A DNA stretch of 64,000 nucleotides, taken from assembly GCF_003369915.1 (NCBI RefSeq), contig NC_046677.1:4340001-4404000 (forward strand). Reading direction: 5' to 3'. The DNA comes from Drosophila miranda. Its lineage: Eukaryota; Arthropoda; Insecta; Diptera; Drosophilidae. Under the pieces are notes generated by a model. It did not search any database and was not told where the DNA came from. It worked only from the letters and a program-made list of their open reading frames with translations. Of this stretch, positions 22,606 to 34,752 are shown piece by piece; the first letter of the stretch is position 1; the number at the start of each line of letters is the position of its first letter. The position numbers and the translations under genes are program-made.

Positions 22606-23280
22606 TACAAATTAATACCGAAGGACCAGCTGGAATTAGCCAATACAAGTTTTTTTTTTCAAAGTTCCATGTTAAAAAAGATATAATAAAAAAGATGTCT
22701 GATTGTGATTATTATTAGCACTTAATTATTGTGTCATAATTTTTAAGGGGGGCTTATAAGGGTTGTTATCCAGTGTTGCTTTTCCCCTGAATTAAAGCAC
22801 AGAACCCCTTGAAGAACTGCCGCTGACATTTTCATTTCATTTGACAGTTTTTTCATGGCCAAGCAAGACCAAGATAAATGTTATCTTATTTTATGTTTGG
22901 ATACGGCTCTCCCTTTTTAATAAACTTTTAAAACTTAGTAGCCCTATTCTTTGGTAGATCAGGCATATTTGAAATGGGATTTTCCTCAGTCTGTTTCCAT
23001 TCCTGTTCCCGTAAACATCTATATTGTTGAATTTTCGTTCTATGTAAGTGTATAAAAAATAGCAAAAATTTTAGTAATTTGCTTTTGTCCTGCCAAAAAA
23101 AATATTTAAAATTTTGTTTTTTTAGTTGAATTTTGACTTTGCTTACTTTGCTTGGAAGAGTTGGAAAAAATTGAATATTATTTCACAAAACAGTCCGAAG
23201 GGTTGGAGCTCCAAAGATTGGCTGAAATAAATGTGCGATTTAAGCACCTACAAAATATAGTCCATGCGGAAGATGAAATC

Positions 23281-23630
23281 ATGGCATACTTTATGCTGGA
23301 AATTAAAACAATTTGCAGCACAAGAAGGTATCTGTGGTCTTTCTGTCAAAATTTAAAATTTTAATAGTTTTCTGTTCTTCTTGCTGCAGCCCCTGCTGTG
23401 GACCCTGCTGCAGTCCGTGCTGCAGTCCGTGCTGCGGTCCGTGCTGCAGCCCCTGCTGTGGACCCTGCTTCGGTCCGTGCTGCAGCCCCTGCTGTGGACC
23501 CTGCTGCAGTCCGTGCCGCAGTCCGTGCTGCAGCCCCTGCTGCACTCCCTGCTGCTCCCCCTGCTCCTATCCCTGCTGCTATCCCTGTGGGGCCCCAGGC
23601 GCTGGATTCTGGTTCAGCCAAATTTATTGA
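23281..23630 (+). CDS. Spliced Cys-Gly-Pro repeat protein, unit 6 (95 aa)
   Basis: Exons are 23281-23327 and 23390-23630. It has the longest clean repeat tract, with a CCGPCFGPCC variant where one Cys is Phe. The intron has TTCTTCTTGCTGCAG before the exon. Confidence 0.65.
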
Positions 23631-25289
23631 TGCAAACAGCTATGCAATAAAATCATAACAAGAAACTACATGAAATCCGTACAATTAAGCAAATAAAATT
23701 AGTTTTTAACTATTTCATGGACAATAGTGCCAAAGGGAAGGCTAATTTGGGGGCTGGGTGCTTAAAAAATCACTTAAGGATCCCCTACACTGTTGGGATT
23801 ATAGGATTTTTCTCGCTGAACACGAATCAGGCCTCCAAAAGTGCAATTACATTGATACGCCATTGTGTATCGCCCATTGTGTAAAAAAATAACAATTTGT
23901 GGTATACGAGGGTATCTGTAGTCCTTATGTAAAAATTGTATATATGTAGATATAAGAACCACCCGATCAAAACAAAGACAGAAACTAGGCAGCAATGTAA
24001 GCTCCCGTTCGTTGCTCCTTGCTCCGCATTTGCTGAGAGCGTGGCCTGAGAGAGTGAAAGAGCGAGAGACACTCGTGTCAGCAGAGTGTGGATGGCATTT
24101 TAATGTTTTTGTTGCTGAGAGAGCAAATGGGTTCCGTTTGCCGAGAATCCGAGCTCCCTGCTCTCGTGTTCTCGCAATCTCGCATTGTTGATGCTGAGAG
24201 AGAAGACGAAAGACACGATCGGGAATAAAAAGACAGCCACAAAGCAACTGCGAGAGTGTATGTATGTGTGCGTGCATTGCGGTCGGGAAGCAAAGCTCTC
24301 GCTTGCAGATGAAATGAAGATCAAGAGATAAGACAATTTGACAGTGCGCTTGGAGGCGAAGTACAAGAAAAATGCAAGAAAAGAAGAAGCCTAATCTCTG
24401 ACACGGTCCTAACAAGTTTGGATATGTAGTAAATCGAATGCTGGAAGGCGATTTAAAAATTTGGGTTTCCGCAAAGCCCTACATGCCCTCGAAGACGGTT
24501 TCCATCAACAGAGGCCTCTCAAGTGACCCCGACCAATGGAAAAAAACCCTGCTGACGAGACTTTTGGCAAAGGCTTTACATAAGAGTACCCACACCTTAC
24601 AGTGCTTTAGAAATGGGGCAGCTGTCGTTAGGATACAAACCCCCATTTCCTCCCCCCCCACAAATATAATTTTTCACTAAAAAATATACATCACAGTAGG
24701 CTGTATTCTGTAACCTTTGGAATATTCAGGCCCTTAGTTGTAAAACCAAACAATTTTTCATTCGTTTTCCGGCTCTCGTTCAGGCAACAACTAAAAATTA
24801 TTTTCGGGAAAAAAAAATTATGAAAATTATTTGAGTAAAAAAATTTGTGTGTAAAAATGTTTACGCGAGTTAAAAAATTTTGTTTGTGAAAAGTATCACA
24901 AGTGTAAAAATTATTATTCGTAAATCCTAATTCCAATGATGGCTAAAAGGTAGTGACAAGTGAAATTTGTTTTGGCTGTTAACATGGATCCATTCCGCAG
25001 TATCTCCACACAATTCAGCCCACACTCCATACTCCAAACTACACAATCCACACTTTAAGCTACCCAGTCCACACTCATTGAACCGCATTTCAATCTACCA
25101 GACTCTTATACACAAACTACACTTCGATAAGCATATACATATGTATAAGCATACTTCTTATACGCTAATCTGCACACTTATACTCTGATCTGCACACTTA
25201 TCTACACTCTACGCCAATCTGCGGAGTTATTTACACTCTACGCCAATCTGCGGAGTTAATTACACTCTATTCTTCATTTGATTTTGCAG

Positions 25290-25358
25290 GATGCAGCAAT
25301 AATGATTTCTACAGATACGGGTTACGTTTCAAAGAAAGCCATCGACAGAATGGTTTTT
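25290..25358 (+). pseudogene. Microgene remnant, unit 7 (exon 1 lost)
   Basis: Exon 2 remains after the shared exon-1 deletion. Confidence 0.6.
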
Positions 25359-25525
25359 GTAAGTATACATATATCATATATTTATTTATATATAATTGCA
25401 ATTTCGTTTGTCTTTTGCTTAGCTTTCACTTAATACAAATTAATACCGAAGGACCAGCTGGAATTAGCCAATACAAGTTTTTTTTTCAAAGTTCCATGTT
25501 AAAAATGTTTCATTTGACAGTTTTT

Positions 25526-26224
25526 TCATGGCCAAGCAAGACCATGACCGGCATAACTGTTGCGCATCTGCCGCAGCCGCTCTAGTGTCTCTGGTGTTAG
25601 ATTGTGGCTCAGATCGTTCAGTAGGCGATCCTCTGCATCGGTCTGGGGCATCAGCTCAAGCATCTTCATGCCATGCTTGATGGCCTTGCGCAGCTGGTCC
25701 AGCTCCGTCTGGCGCACTGCGCGCTGAGAGCGCAGGTTGTCGAGATGGTCGCGAAAGCCGTCCATCTCATCGGGCAGGGGCAGCGGGTCCGCAAGTAGAG
25801 GGAGCGGCAGTGAGCCCAGCTCTTCGCAGAGCTGCTCCTGCTGGAGCAGCAGCTCCCCGATCTCCGCCCGACGTTTCGAGAGCTCCTCGCGCAGATGCTC
25901 AATGCTTTTGTCCAGCTTCAGCTGCCATATGATCAGTGGCACATCGTCGGGCCTCTGACCAATGTCCACCGTCTCATGGAGGAGTCGGGTGAGGTCGCTG
26001 GCCTCTGCTCGGAGTGCGGCTATGTCATCCAGGATGGCCGCCTGCTTCTCCCGCGACTCGGTCAGCAGATCCGTATAGAAATTATCCGCGTGCGCCTTGA
26101 GTTTGTGCAGAAAGTCCTCGCATGTCTTCGGCTCGAACATGAGGGACCACATTGAATGGAGCTGCTCCACATGCTCGCCAGTCATCTCAAGGATCTCTCC
26201 CTTGATGGAGGTTGGGTCAACCAT
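25526..26224 (-). CDS. Truncated Fascetto/PRC1-like protein, unit 7 (Ser variant)
   Basis: Open copy with the same Ser138 allele as unit 6, consistent with those two units being recent duplicates. Confidence 0.8.
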   Translation of the reverse strand: MVDPTSIKGEILEMTGEHVEQLHSMWSLMFEPKTCEDFLHKLKAHADNFYTDLLTESREKQAAILDDIAALRAEASDLTRLLHETVDIGQRPDDVPLIIWQLKLDKSIEHLREELSKRRAEIGELLLQQEQLCEELGSLPLPLLADPLPLPDEMDGFRDHLDNLRSQRAVRQTELDQLRKAIKHGMKMLELMPQTDAEDRLLNDLSHNLTPETLERLRQMRNSYAGHGLAWP

Positions 26225-26463
26225 AGCCAATAGGAATGGGTCTTGTATTCGCGAATGGAAGGAATTTATGTGATGTGTGCAGGATTTCGATTGCACAATG
26301 TGTTGCTCAAGGAAAATGCCTCCGCACAGATAAGTGACGCCTCTCGTGTTGGCACAAATTGCACAATGAAAATTTTGTGTGCTTGATTTGCCTCATGCCT
26401 CAAAGCACAACTTAATACTCAAAGGATACGTGTTTGGCCATATGTTTGGAATTAGGGTAAAAC

Positions 26464-26708
26464 ATGTTTTACATGTTCTCGCAACGCAATCGTCGACTTG
26501 GGGGTAAGTCCTTTAGAGATTTATTCTTGACAATCTTATGCTAATTCTTAATTTGATTTTGCAGGATGCAGCCATAATGATTTCTACAGATACGGGTTAC
26601 GTTTCAAAGAAAGCCATCGACAGAATGGTTTTTGTAAGTATACATATATCATATATTTATTTATATATAATTGCAATTTCGTTTGTCTTTTGCTTAGCTT
26701 TCACTTAA
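26464..26708 (+). CDS. Three-exon microgene, second copy of unit 7
   Basis: Complete copy. One base in exon 2 (AGC CAT for AGC AAT) changes Asn to His, shared with the second copy of unit 9. Confidence 0.4.
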
Positions 26709-27383
26709 TACAAATTAATACCGAAGGACCAGCTGGAATTAGCCAATACAAGTTTTTTTTTTCAAAGTTCCATGTTAAAAAAGATATAATAAAAAAGATG
26801 TCTGATTGTGATTATTATTAGCACTTAATTATTGTGTCATAATTTTTAAGGGGGGCTTATAAGGGTTGTTATCCAGTGTTGCTTTTCCCCTGAATTAAAG
26901 CACAGAACCCCTTGAAGAACTGCCGCTGACATTTTCATTTCATTTGACAGTTTTTTCATGGCCAAGCAAGACCAAGATAAATGTTATCTTATTTTATGTT
27001 TGGATACGGCTCTCCCTTTTTAATAAACTTTTAAAACTTAGTAGCCCTATTCTTTGGTAGATCAGGCATATTTGAAATGGGATTTTCCTCAGTCTGTTTC
27101 CATTCCTGTTCCCGTAAACATCTATATTGTTGAATTTTCGTTCTATGTAAGTGTATAAAAAATAGCAAAAATTTTAGTAATTTGCTTTTGTCCTGCCAAA
27201 AAAAATATTTAAAATTTTGTTTTTTTAGTTGAATTTTGACTTTGCTTACTTTGCTTGGAAGAGTTGGAAAAAATTGAATATTATTTCACAAAACAGTCCG
27301 AAGGGTTGGAGCTCCAAAGATTGGCTGAAATAAATGTGCGATTTAAGCACCTACAAAATATAGTCCATGCGGAAGATGAAATC

Positions 27384-27733
27384 ATGGCATACTTTATGCT
27401 GGAAATTAAAACAATTTGCAGCACAAGAAGGTATCTGTGGTCTTTCTGTCAAAATTTAAAATTTTAATAGTTTTCTGTTCTCCTTGCTGCAGCCCCTGCT
27501 GTGGACCCTGCTGCAGTCCGTGCTGCAGTCCGTGCTGCGGTCCGTGCTGCAGCCCCTGCTGTGGACCCTGCTTCGGTCCGTGCTGCAGCCCCTGCTGTGG
27601 ACCCTGCTGCAGTCCGTGCCGCAGTCCGTGCTGCAGCCCCTGCTGCACTCCCTGCTGCTCCCCCTGCTCCTATCCCTGCTGCTATCCCTGTGGGGCCCCA
27701 GGCGCTGGATTCTGGTTCAGCCAAATTTATTGA
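27384..27733 (+). CDS. Spliced Cys-Gly-Pro repeat protein, unit 7 (95 aa)
   Basis: Exons are 27384-27430 and 27493-27733. It encodes the same protein as unit 6, including the Phe replacement. Confidence 0.65.
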
Positions 27734-29392
27734 TGCAAACAGCTATGCAATAAAATCATAACAAGAAACTACATGAAATCCGTACAATTAAGCAAATAAA
27801 ATTAGTTTTTAACTATTTCATGGACAATAGTGCCAAAGGGAAGGCTAATTTGGGGGCTGGGTGCTTAAAAAATCACTTAAGGATCCCCTACACTGTTGGG
27901 ATTATAGGATTTTTCTCGCTGAACACGAATCAGGCCTCCAAAAGTGCAATTACATTGATACGCCATTGTGTATCGCCCATTGTGTAAAAAAATAACAATT
28001 TGTGGTATACGAGGGTATCTGTAGTCCTTATGTAAAAATTGTATATATGTAGATATAAGAACCACCCGATCAAAACAAAGACAGAAACTAGGCAGCAATG
28101 TAAGCTCCCGTTCGTTGCTCCTTGCTCCGCATTTGCTGAGAGCGTGGCCTGAGAGAGTGAAAGAGCGAGAGACACTCGTGTCAGCAGAGTGTGGATGGCA
28201 TTTTAATGTTTTTGTTGCTGAGAGAGCAAATGGGTTCCGTTTGCCGAGAATCCGAACTCCCTGCTCTCGTGTTCTCGCAATCTCGCATTGTTGATGCTGA
28301 GAGAGCAGACGAAAGACACGATCGGGAATAAAAAGACAGCCACAAAGCAACTGCGAGAGTGTATGTATGTGTGCGTGCATTGCGGTCGGGAAGCAAAGCT
28401 CTCGCTTGCAGATGAAATGAAGATCAAGAGATAAGACAATTTGACAGTGCGCTTGGAGGCGAAGTACAAGAAAAATGCAAGAAAAGAAGAAGCCTAATCT
28501 CTGACACGGTCCTAACAAGTTTGGATATGTAGTAAATCGAATGCTGGAAGGCGATTTAACAATTTGGGTTTCCGCAAAGCCCTACATGCCCTCGAAGACG
28601 GTTTCCATCAACAGAGTCCTCTCAAGTGACCCCGACCAATGGAAAAAAACCCTGCTGACGAGACTTTTGGCAAAGGCTTTACATAAGAGTACCCACACCT
28701 TACAGTGCTTTAGAAATGGGGCAGCTGTCGTTGGGATACAAACCCCCATTTCCTCCCCCCCCACAAATATAATTTTTCACTAAAAAATATACATCACAGT
28801 AGGCTGTATTCTGTAACCTTTGGAATATTCAGGCCCTTAGTTGTAAAACCAAACAATTTTTCATTCGTTTTCCGGCTCTCGTTCAGGCAACAACTAAAAA
28901 TTATTTTCGGGAAAAAAAAATTATGAAAATTATTTGAGTAAAAAAATTTGTGTGTAAAAATGTTTACGCGAGTTAAAAAATTTTGTTTGTGAAAAGTATC
29001 ACAAGTGTAAAAATTATTATTCGTAAATCCTAATTCCAATGATGGCTAAAAGGTAGTGACAAGTGAAATTTGTTTTGGCTGTTAACATGGATCCATTCCG
29101 CAGTATCTCCACACAATTCAGCCCACACTTCATACTCCAAACTACACAATCCACACTTTAAGCTACCCAGTCCACACTCATTGAACCGCATTTCAATCTA
29201 CCAGACTCTTATACACAAACTACACTTCGATAAGCATATACATATGTATAAGCATACTTCTTATACGCTAATCTGCACACTTATACTCTGATCTGCACAC
29301 TTATCTACACTCTACGCCAATCTGCGGAGTTATTTACACTCTACGCCAATCTGCGGAGTTAATTACACTCTATTCTTCATTTGATTTTGCAG

Positions 29393-29461
29393 GATGCAGC
29401 AATAATGATTTCTACAGATACGGGTTACGTTTCAAAGAAAGCCATCGACAGAATGGTTTTT
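29393..29461 (+). pseudogene. Microgene remnant, unit 8 (exon 1 lost)
   Basis: The only microgene sequence in this unit, lacking exon 1. Unit 8 therefore has no complete microgene. Confidence 0.6.
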
Positions 29462-30211
29462 GTAAGTATACATATATCATATATTTATTTATATATAATT
29501 GCAATTTCGTTTGTCTTTTGCTTAGCTTTCACTTAATACAAATTAATACCGAAGGACCAGCTGGAATTAGCCAATACAAGTTTTTTTTTTCAAAGTTCCA
29601 TGTTAAAAAAGATATAATAAAAAAGATGTCTGATTGTGATTATTATTAGCACTTAATTATTGTGTCATAATTTTAAAGGGGGGCTTATAAGGGTTGTTAT
29701 CCAGTGTTGCTTTTCCCCTGAATTAAAGCACAGAACCCCTTGAAGAACTGCCGCTGACATTTTCATTTCATTTGACAGTTTTTTCATGGCCAAGCAAGAC
29801 CAAGATAAATGTTATCTTATTTTATGTTTGGATACGGCTCTCCCTTTTTAATAAACTTTTAAAACTTAGTAGCCCTATTCTTTGGTAGATCAGGCATATT
29901 TGAAATGCGATTTTCCTCAGTCTGTTTCCATTCCTGTTCCCGTAAACATCTATATTGTTGAATTTTCGTTCTATGTAAGTGTATAAAAAATAGCAAAAAT
30001 TTTAGTAATTTGCTTTTGTCCTGCCAAAAAAAATATTTAAAATTTTGTTTTTTTATTTGAATTTTGACTTTGCTTACTTTGCTTGGAAGAGTTGGAAAAA
30101 AAAGATTATTTTTTCACAAAACAGTCCGAAGGGTTGGAGCTCCAAAGATTGGCTGAAATAAATGTGCGATTTAAGCACCTACAAAATATAGTCCATGCGG
30201 AAGATGAAATC

Positions 30212-30489
30212 ATGGCATACTTTATGCTGAAAATTAAAACAATTTGCAGCACAAGAAGGTATCTGTGGTCTTTCTGTCAAAATTTAAAATTTTAATAGTT
30301 TTCTGTTCTCCTTGCTGCAGCCCCTGCTGTGGACCCTGCTGCAGTCCGTGCTGCAGTCCGTGCTGCAGTTCGTTCTGCAGCCCCTGCTGCACTCCCTGCT
30401 GCTCCCCCTGCTCCTATCCCTGCTCCTATCCCTGCTGCTATCCCTGTGGGGCCCCAGGCGCTGGATTCTGGTTCAGCCAAATTTATTGA
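30212..30489 (+). CDS. Spliced Cys-Gly-Pro repeat protein, unit 8 (71 aa)
   Basis: Exons are 30212-30258 and 30321-30489. The leader has Glu-to-Lys (MLKIKT). The tail repeats CSYP twice. Confidence 0.65.
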
Positions 30490-32278
30490 TGCAAACAGCT
30501 ATGCAATAAAATCATAACAAGAAACTACATGAAATCCGTACAATTAAGCAAATAAAATTAGTTTTTAACTATTTCATGGACAATAGTGCCAAAGGGAAGG
30601 CTAATTTGGGGGCTGGGTGCTTAAAAAATCACTTAAGGATCCCCTTCACTGTTGGGATTATAGGATTTTTCTCGCTGAACACGAATCAGGCCTCCAAAAG
30701 TGCAATTACATTGATACGCCATTGTGTATCGCCCATTGTGTAAAAAAATAACAATTTGTGGTATACGAGGGTATCTGTAGTCCTTATGTAAAAATTGTAT
30801 ATATGTAGATATAAGAACCACCCGATCAAAACAAAGACAGAAACTAGGCAGCAATGTAAGCTCCCGTTCGTTGCTCCTTGCTCCGCATTTGCTGAGAGCG
30901 TGGCCTGAGAGAGTGAAAGAGCGAGAGACACTCGTGTCAGCAGAGTGTGGATGGCATTTTAATGTTTTTGTTGCTGAGAGAGCAAATGGGTTCCGTTTGC
31001 CGAGAATCCGAACTCCCTGCTCTCGTGTTCTCGCAATCTCGCATTGTTGATGCTGAGAGAGAAGACGAAAGACACGATCGGGAATAAAAAGACAGCCACA
31101 AAGCAACTGCGAGAGTGTATGTATGTGTGCGTGCATTGCGGTCGGGAAGCAAAGCTCTCGCTTGCAGATGAAATGAAGATCAAGAGATAAGACAATTTGA
31201 CAGTGCGCTTGGAGGCGAAGTACAAGAAAAATGCAAGAAAAGAAGAAGCCTAATCTCTGACACGGTCCTAACAAGTTTGGATATGTAGTAAATCGAATGC
31301 TGGAAGGCGATTTAACAATTTGGGTTTCCGCAAAGCCCTACATGCCCTCGAAGACGGTTTCCATCAACAGAGGCCTCTCAAGTGACCCCGACCAATGGAA
31401 AAAAACCCTGCTGACGAGACTTTTGGCAAAGGCTTTACATAAGAGTACCCACACCTTACAGTGCTTTAGAAATGGGGCAGCTGTCGTTAGGATACAAACT
31501 CCCATTTCCTCCCCCCCCACAAATATAATTTTTCACTAAAACATATACATCACAGTAGGCTGTATTCTGTAACCTTTGGAATATTCAGGCCCTTAGTTGT
31601 AAAACCAAACAAATTTTCATTCGTTTTCCGGCTCTCGTTCAGGCAACAACTAAAAATTATTTTCGGGAAAAAAAAATTATGAAAATTATTTGAGTAAAAA
31701 AATTTGTGTGTAAAAATGTTTACGCGAGTTAAAAAATTTTGTTTGTGAAAAGTATCACAAGTGTAAAAATTATTATTCGTAAATCCTAATTCCAATGATG
31801 GCTAAAAGGTAGTGACAAGTGAAATTTGTTTTGGCATATTAACATGGATCCATTCCGCAGTATCTCCACACTCCATACTCCAAACTACACAATCCACACT
31901 TTAAGCTACCCAGTCCACACTCATTGAACCGCATTTCAATCTACCAGACTCTTATACACAAACTACACTTCGATAAGCATATACATATGTATAAGCATAC
32001 TTCTTATACGCTAATCTGCACACTTATACTCTGATCTGCACACTTATCTACACTCTACGCCAATCTGCGGAGTTATTTACACTCTACGCCAATCTGCGGA
32101 GTTAATTACACTCTACGCCAATCTGAAATCTTATTTACACTCTACGCCAATCTGCAAAACTAACCTACACTCTACGCACTGGACGCACTTCAGCAAAGCA
32201 AATGAAAAATGGTCGATTAACACAACTCAATACTCAAAGGATACGTGTTTGGCCATATGTTTGGAATTAGGGTAAAAC

Positions 32279-32523
32279 ATGTTTTACATGTTCTCGCAAC
32301 GCAATCGTCTACTTGGGGGTAAGTCCTTTAGAGATTTATTCTTGACAATCTTATGCTAATTCTTAATTTGATTTTGCAGGATGCAGCAATAATGATTTCT
32401 ACAGATACGGGTTACGTTTCAAAGAAAGCCATCGACAGAATGGTTTTTGTAAGTATACATATATCATATATTTATTTATATATAATTGCAATTTCGTTTG
32501 TCTTTTGCTTAGCTTTCACTTAA
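32279..32523 (+). CDS. Three-exon microgene, first copy of unit 9
   Basis: Complete copy, Leu form. Intron 1 has the TTCTTAATT variant otherwise typical of second copies. Confidence 0.4.
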
Positions 32524-32616
32524 TACAAATTAATACCGAAGGACCAGCTGGAATTAGCCAATACAAGTTTTTTTTTTCAAAGTTCCATGTTAAAAATGTT
32601 TCATTTGACAGTTTTT

Positions 32617-33315
32617 TCATGGCCAAGCAAGACCATGACCGGCATAACTGTTGCGCATCTGCCGCAGCCGCTCTAGTGTCTCTGGTGTTAGATTGTGGCT
32701 CAGATCGTTCAGTAGGCGATCCTCTGCATCGGTCTGGGGCATCAGCTCGAGCATCTTCATGCCATGCTTGATGGCCTTGCGCAGCTGGTCCAGCTCCGTC
32801 TGGCGCACTGCGCGCTGAGAGCGCAGGTTGTCGAGATGGTCGCGAAAGCCGTCCATCTCATCGGGCAGGGGCAGCGGGTCCGCCAGTAGAGGGAGCGGCA
32901 GTGCGCCCAGCTCTTCGCAGAGCTGCTCCTGCTGGAGCAGCAGCTCCCCGATCTCCGCCCGACGTTTCGAGAGCTCCTCGCGCAGATGCTCAATGCTTTT
33001 GTCCAGCTTCAGCTGCCATATGATCAGTGGCACATCGTCGGGCCTCTGACCAATGTCCACCGTCTCATGGAGGAGTCGGGTGAGGTCGCTGGCCTCTGCT
33101 CGGAGTGCGGCTATGTCATCCAGGATGGCCGCCTGCTTCTCCCGCGACTCGGTCAGCAGATCCGTATAGAAATTATCCGCGTGCGCCTTGAGTTTGTGCA
33201 GAAAGTCCTCGCATGTCTTCGGCTCGAACATGAGGGACCACATTGAATGGAGCTGCTCCACATGCTCGCCAGTCATCTCAAGGATCTCTCCCTTGATGGA
33301 GGTTGGGTCAACCAT
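32617..33315 (-). CDS. Truncated Fascetto/PRC1-like protein, unit 9
   Basis: Open copy. It has the silent variant of units 6/7 near 33097 but Ala138 as in units 2-4, so it is a mosaic of two alleles. Confidence 0.8.
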   Translation of the reverse strand: MVDPTSIKGEILEMTGEHVEQLHSMWSLMFEPKTCEDFLHKLKAHADNFYTDLLTESREKQAAILDDIAALRAEASDLTRLLHETVDIGQRPDDVPLIIWQLKLDKSIEHLREELSKRRAEIGELLLQQEQLCEELGALPLPLLADPLPLPDEMDGFRDHLDNLRSQRAVRQTELDQLRKAIKHGMKMLELMPQTDAEDRLLNDLSHNLTPETLERLRQMRNSYAGHGLAWP

Positions 33316-33554
33316 AGCCAATAGGAATGGGTCTTGTATTCGCGAATGGAAGGAATTTATGTGATGTGTGCAGGATTTCGATTGCACAATGTGTTGCTCA
33401 AGGAAAATGCCTCCGCACAGATAAGTGACGCCTCTCGTGTTGGCACAAATTGCACAATGAAAATTTTGTGTGCTTGATTTGCCTCATGCCTCAAAGCACA
33501 ACTTAATACTCAAAGGATACGTGTTTGGCCATATGTTTGGAATTAGGGTAAAAC

Positions 33555-33799
33555 ATGTTTTACATGTTCTCGCAACGCAATCGTCGACTTGGGGGTAAGT
33601 CCTTTAGAGATTTATTCTTGACAATCTTATGCTAATTCTTAATTTGATTTTGCAGGATGCAGCCATAATGATTTCTACAGATACGGGTTACGTTTCAAAG
33701 AAAGCCATCGACAGAATGGTTTTTGTAAGTATACATATATCATATATTTATTTATATATAATTGCAATTTCGTTTGTCTTTTGCTTAGCTTTCACTTAA
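33555..33799 (+). CDS. Three-exon microgene, second copy of unit 9
   Basis: Complete copy, Arg form, carrying the Asn-to-His variant seen in unit 7. Confidence 0.4.
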
Positions 33800-34474
33800 T
33801 ACAAATTAATACCGAAGGACCAGCTGGAATTAGCCAATACAAGTTTTTTTTTTCAAAGTTCCATGTTAAAAAAGATATAATAAAAAAGATGTCTGATTGT
33901 GATTATTATTAGCACTTAATTATTGTGTCATAATTTTTAAGGGGGGCTTATAAGGGTTGTTATCCAGTGTTGCTTTTCCCCTGAATTAAAGCACAGAACC
34001 CCTTGAAGAACTGCCGCTGACATTTTCATTTCATTTGACAGTTTTTTCATGGCCAAGCAAGACCAAGATAAATGTTATCTTATTTTATGTTTGGATACGG
34101 CTCTCCCTTTTTAATAAACTTTTAAAACTTAGTAGCCCTATTCTTTGGTAGATCAGGCATATTTGAAATGGGATTTTCCTCAGTCTGTTTCCATTCCTGT
34201 TCCCGTAAACATCTATATTGTTGAATTTTCGTTCTATGTAAGTGTATAAAAAATAGCAAAAATTTTAGTAATTTGCTTTTGTCCTGCCAAAAAAAATATT
34301 TAAAATTTTGTTTTTTTATTTGAATTTTGACTTTGCTTACTTTGCTTGGAAGAGTTGGAAAAAAAAGATTATTTTTTCACAAAACAGTCCGAAGGGTTGG
34401 AGCTCCAAAGATTGGCTGAAATAAATGTGCGATTTAAGCACCTACAAAATATAGTCCATGCGGAAGATGAAATC

Positions 34475-34752
34475 ATGGCATACTTTATGCTGGAAATTAA
34501 AACAATTTGCAGCACAAGAAGGTATCTGTGGTCTTTCTGTCAAAATTAAAAATTTTAATAGTTTTCTGTTCTCCTTGCTGCAGCCCCTGCTGTGGACCCT
34601 GCTGCAGTCCGTGCTGCAGTCCGTGCTGCAGTTCGTTCTGCAGCCCCTGCTGCACTCCCTGCTGCTCCCCCTGCTCCTATCCCTGCTCCTATCCCTGCTG
34701 CTATCCCTGTGGGGCCCCAGGCGCTGGATTCTGGTTCAGCCAAATTTATTGA
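34475..34752 (+). CDS. Spliced Cys-Gly-Pro repeat protein, unit 9 (71 aa)
   Basis: Exons are 34475-34521 and 34584-34752. It has the same repeat tract as unit 8 but a Glu leader, and the intron variant AAAATTAAAAATT is shared with unit 1. Confidence 0.65.

Larger units (their letters stand above)
19687..23789 (+). repeat. Array unit 6 (twin of unit 7)
   Basis: This exon-1-deleted unit is 4103 bp, exactly the length of unit 7. The two share an Ala-to-Ser change in the Feo-like protein and the same Cys-Gly-Pro repeat structure. The few differences I noticed include one base before the last acceptor near 23377 and one base near 24152. Confidence 0.9.
23790..27892 (+). repeat. Array unit 7 (twin of unit 6)
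   Basis: Near-identical to unit 6, so probably a very recent duplication. A variant in the second microgene (GCCATAATG instead of GCAATAATG near 26571) is shared only with unit 9, which suggests exchange between non-adjacent units. Confidence 0.9.
27893..30648 (+). repeat. Array unit 8 (short, no Feo-like gene)
   Basis: The shortest full unit at 2756 bp. It combines the exon-1 deletion with absence of the Feo-like gene and second microgene, so it has no complete microgene. It may come from exchange between a Feo-less and an exon-1-deleted unit. Confidence 0.9.
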
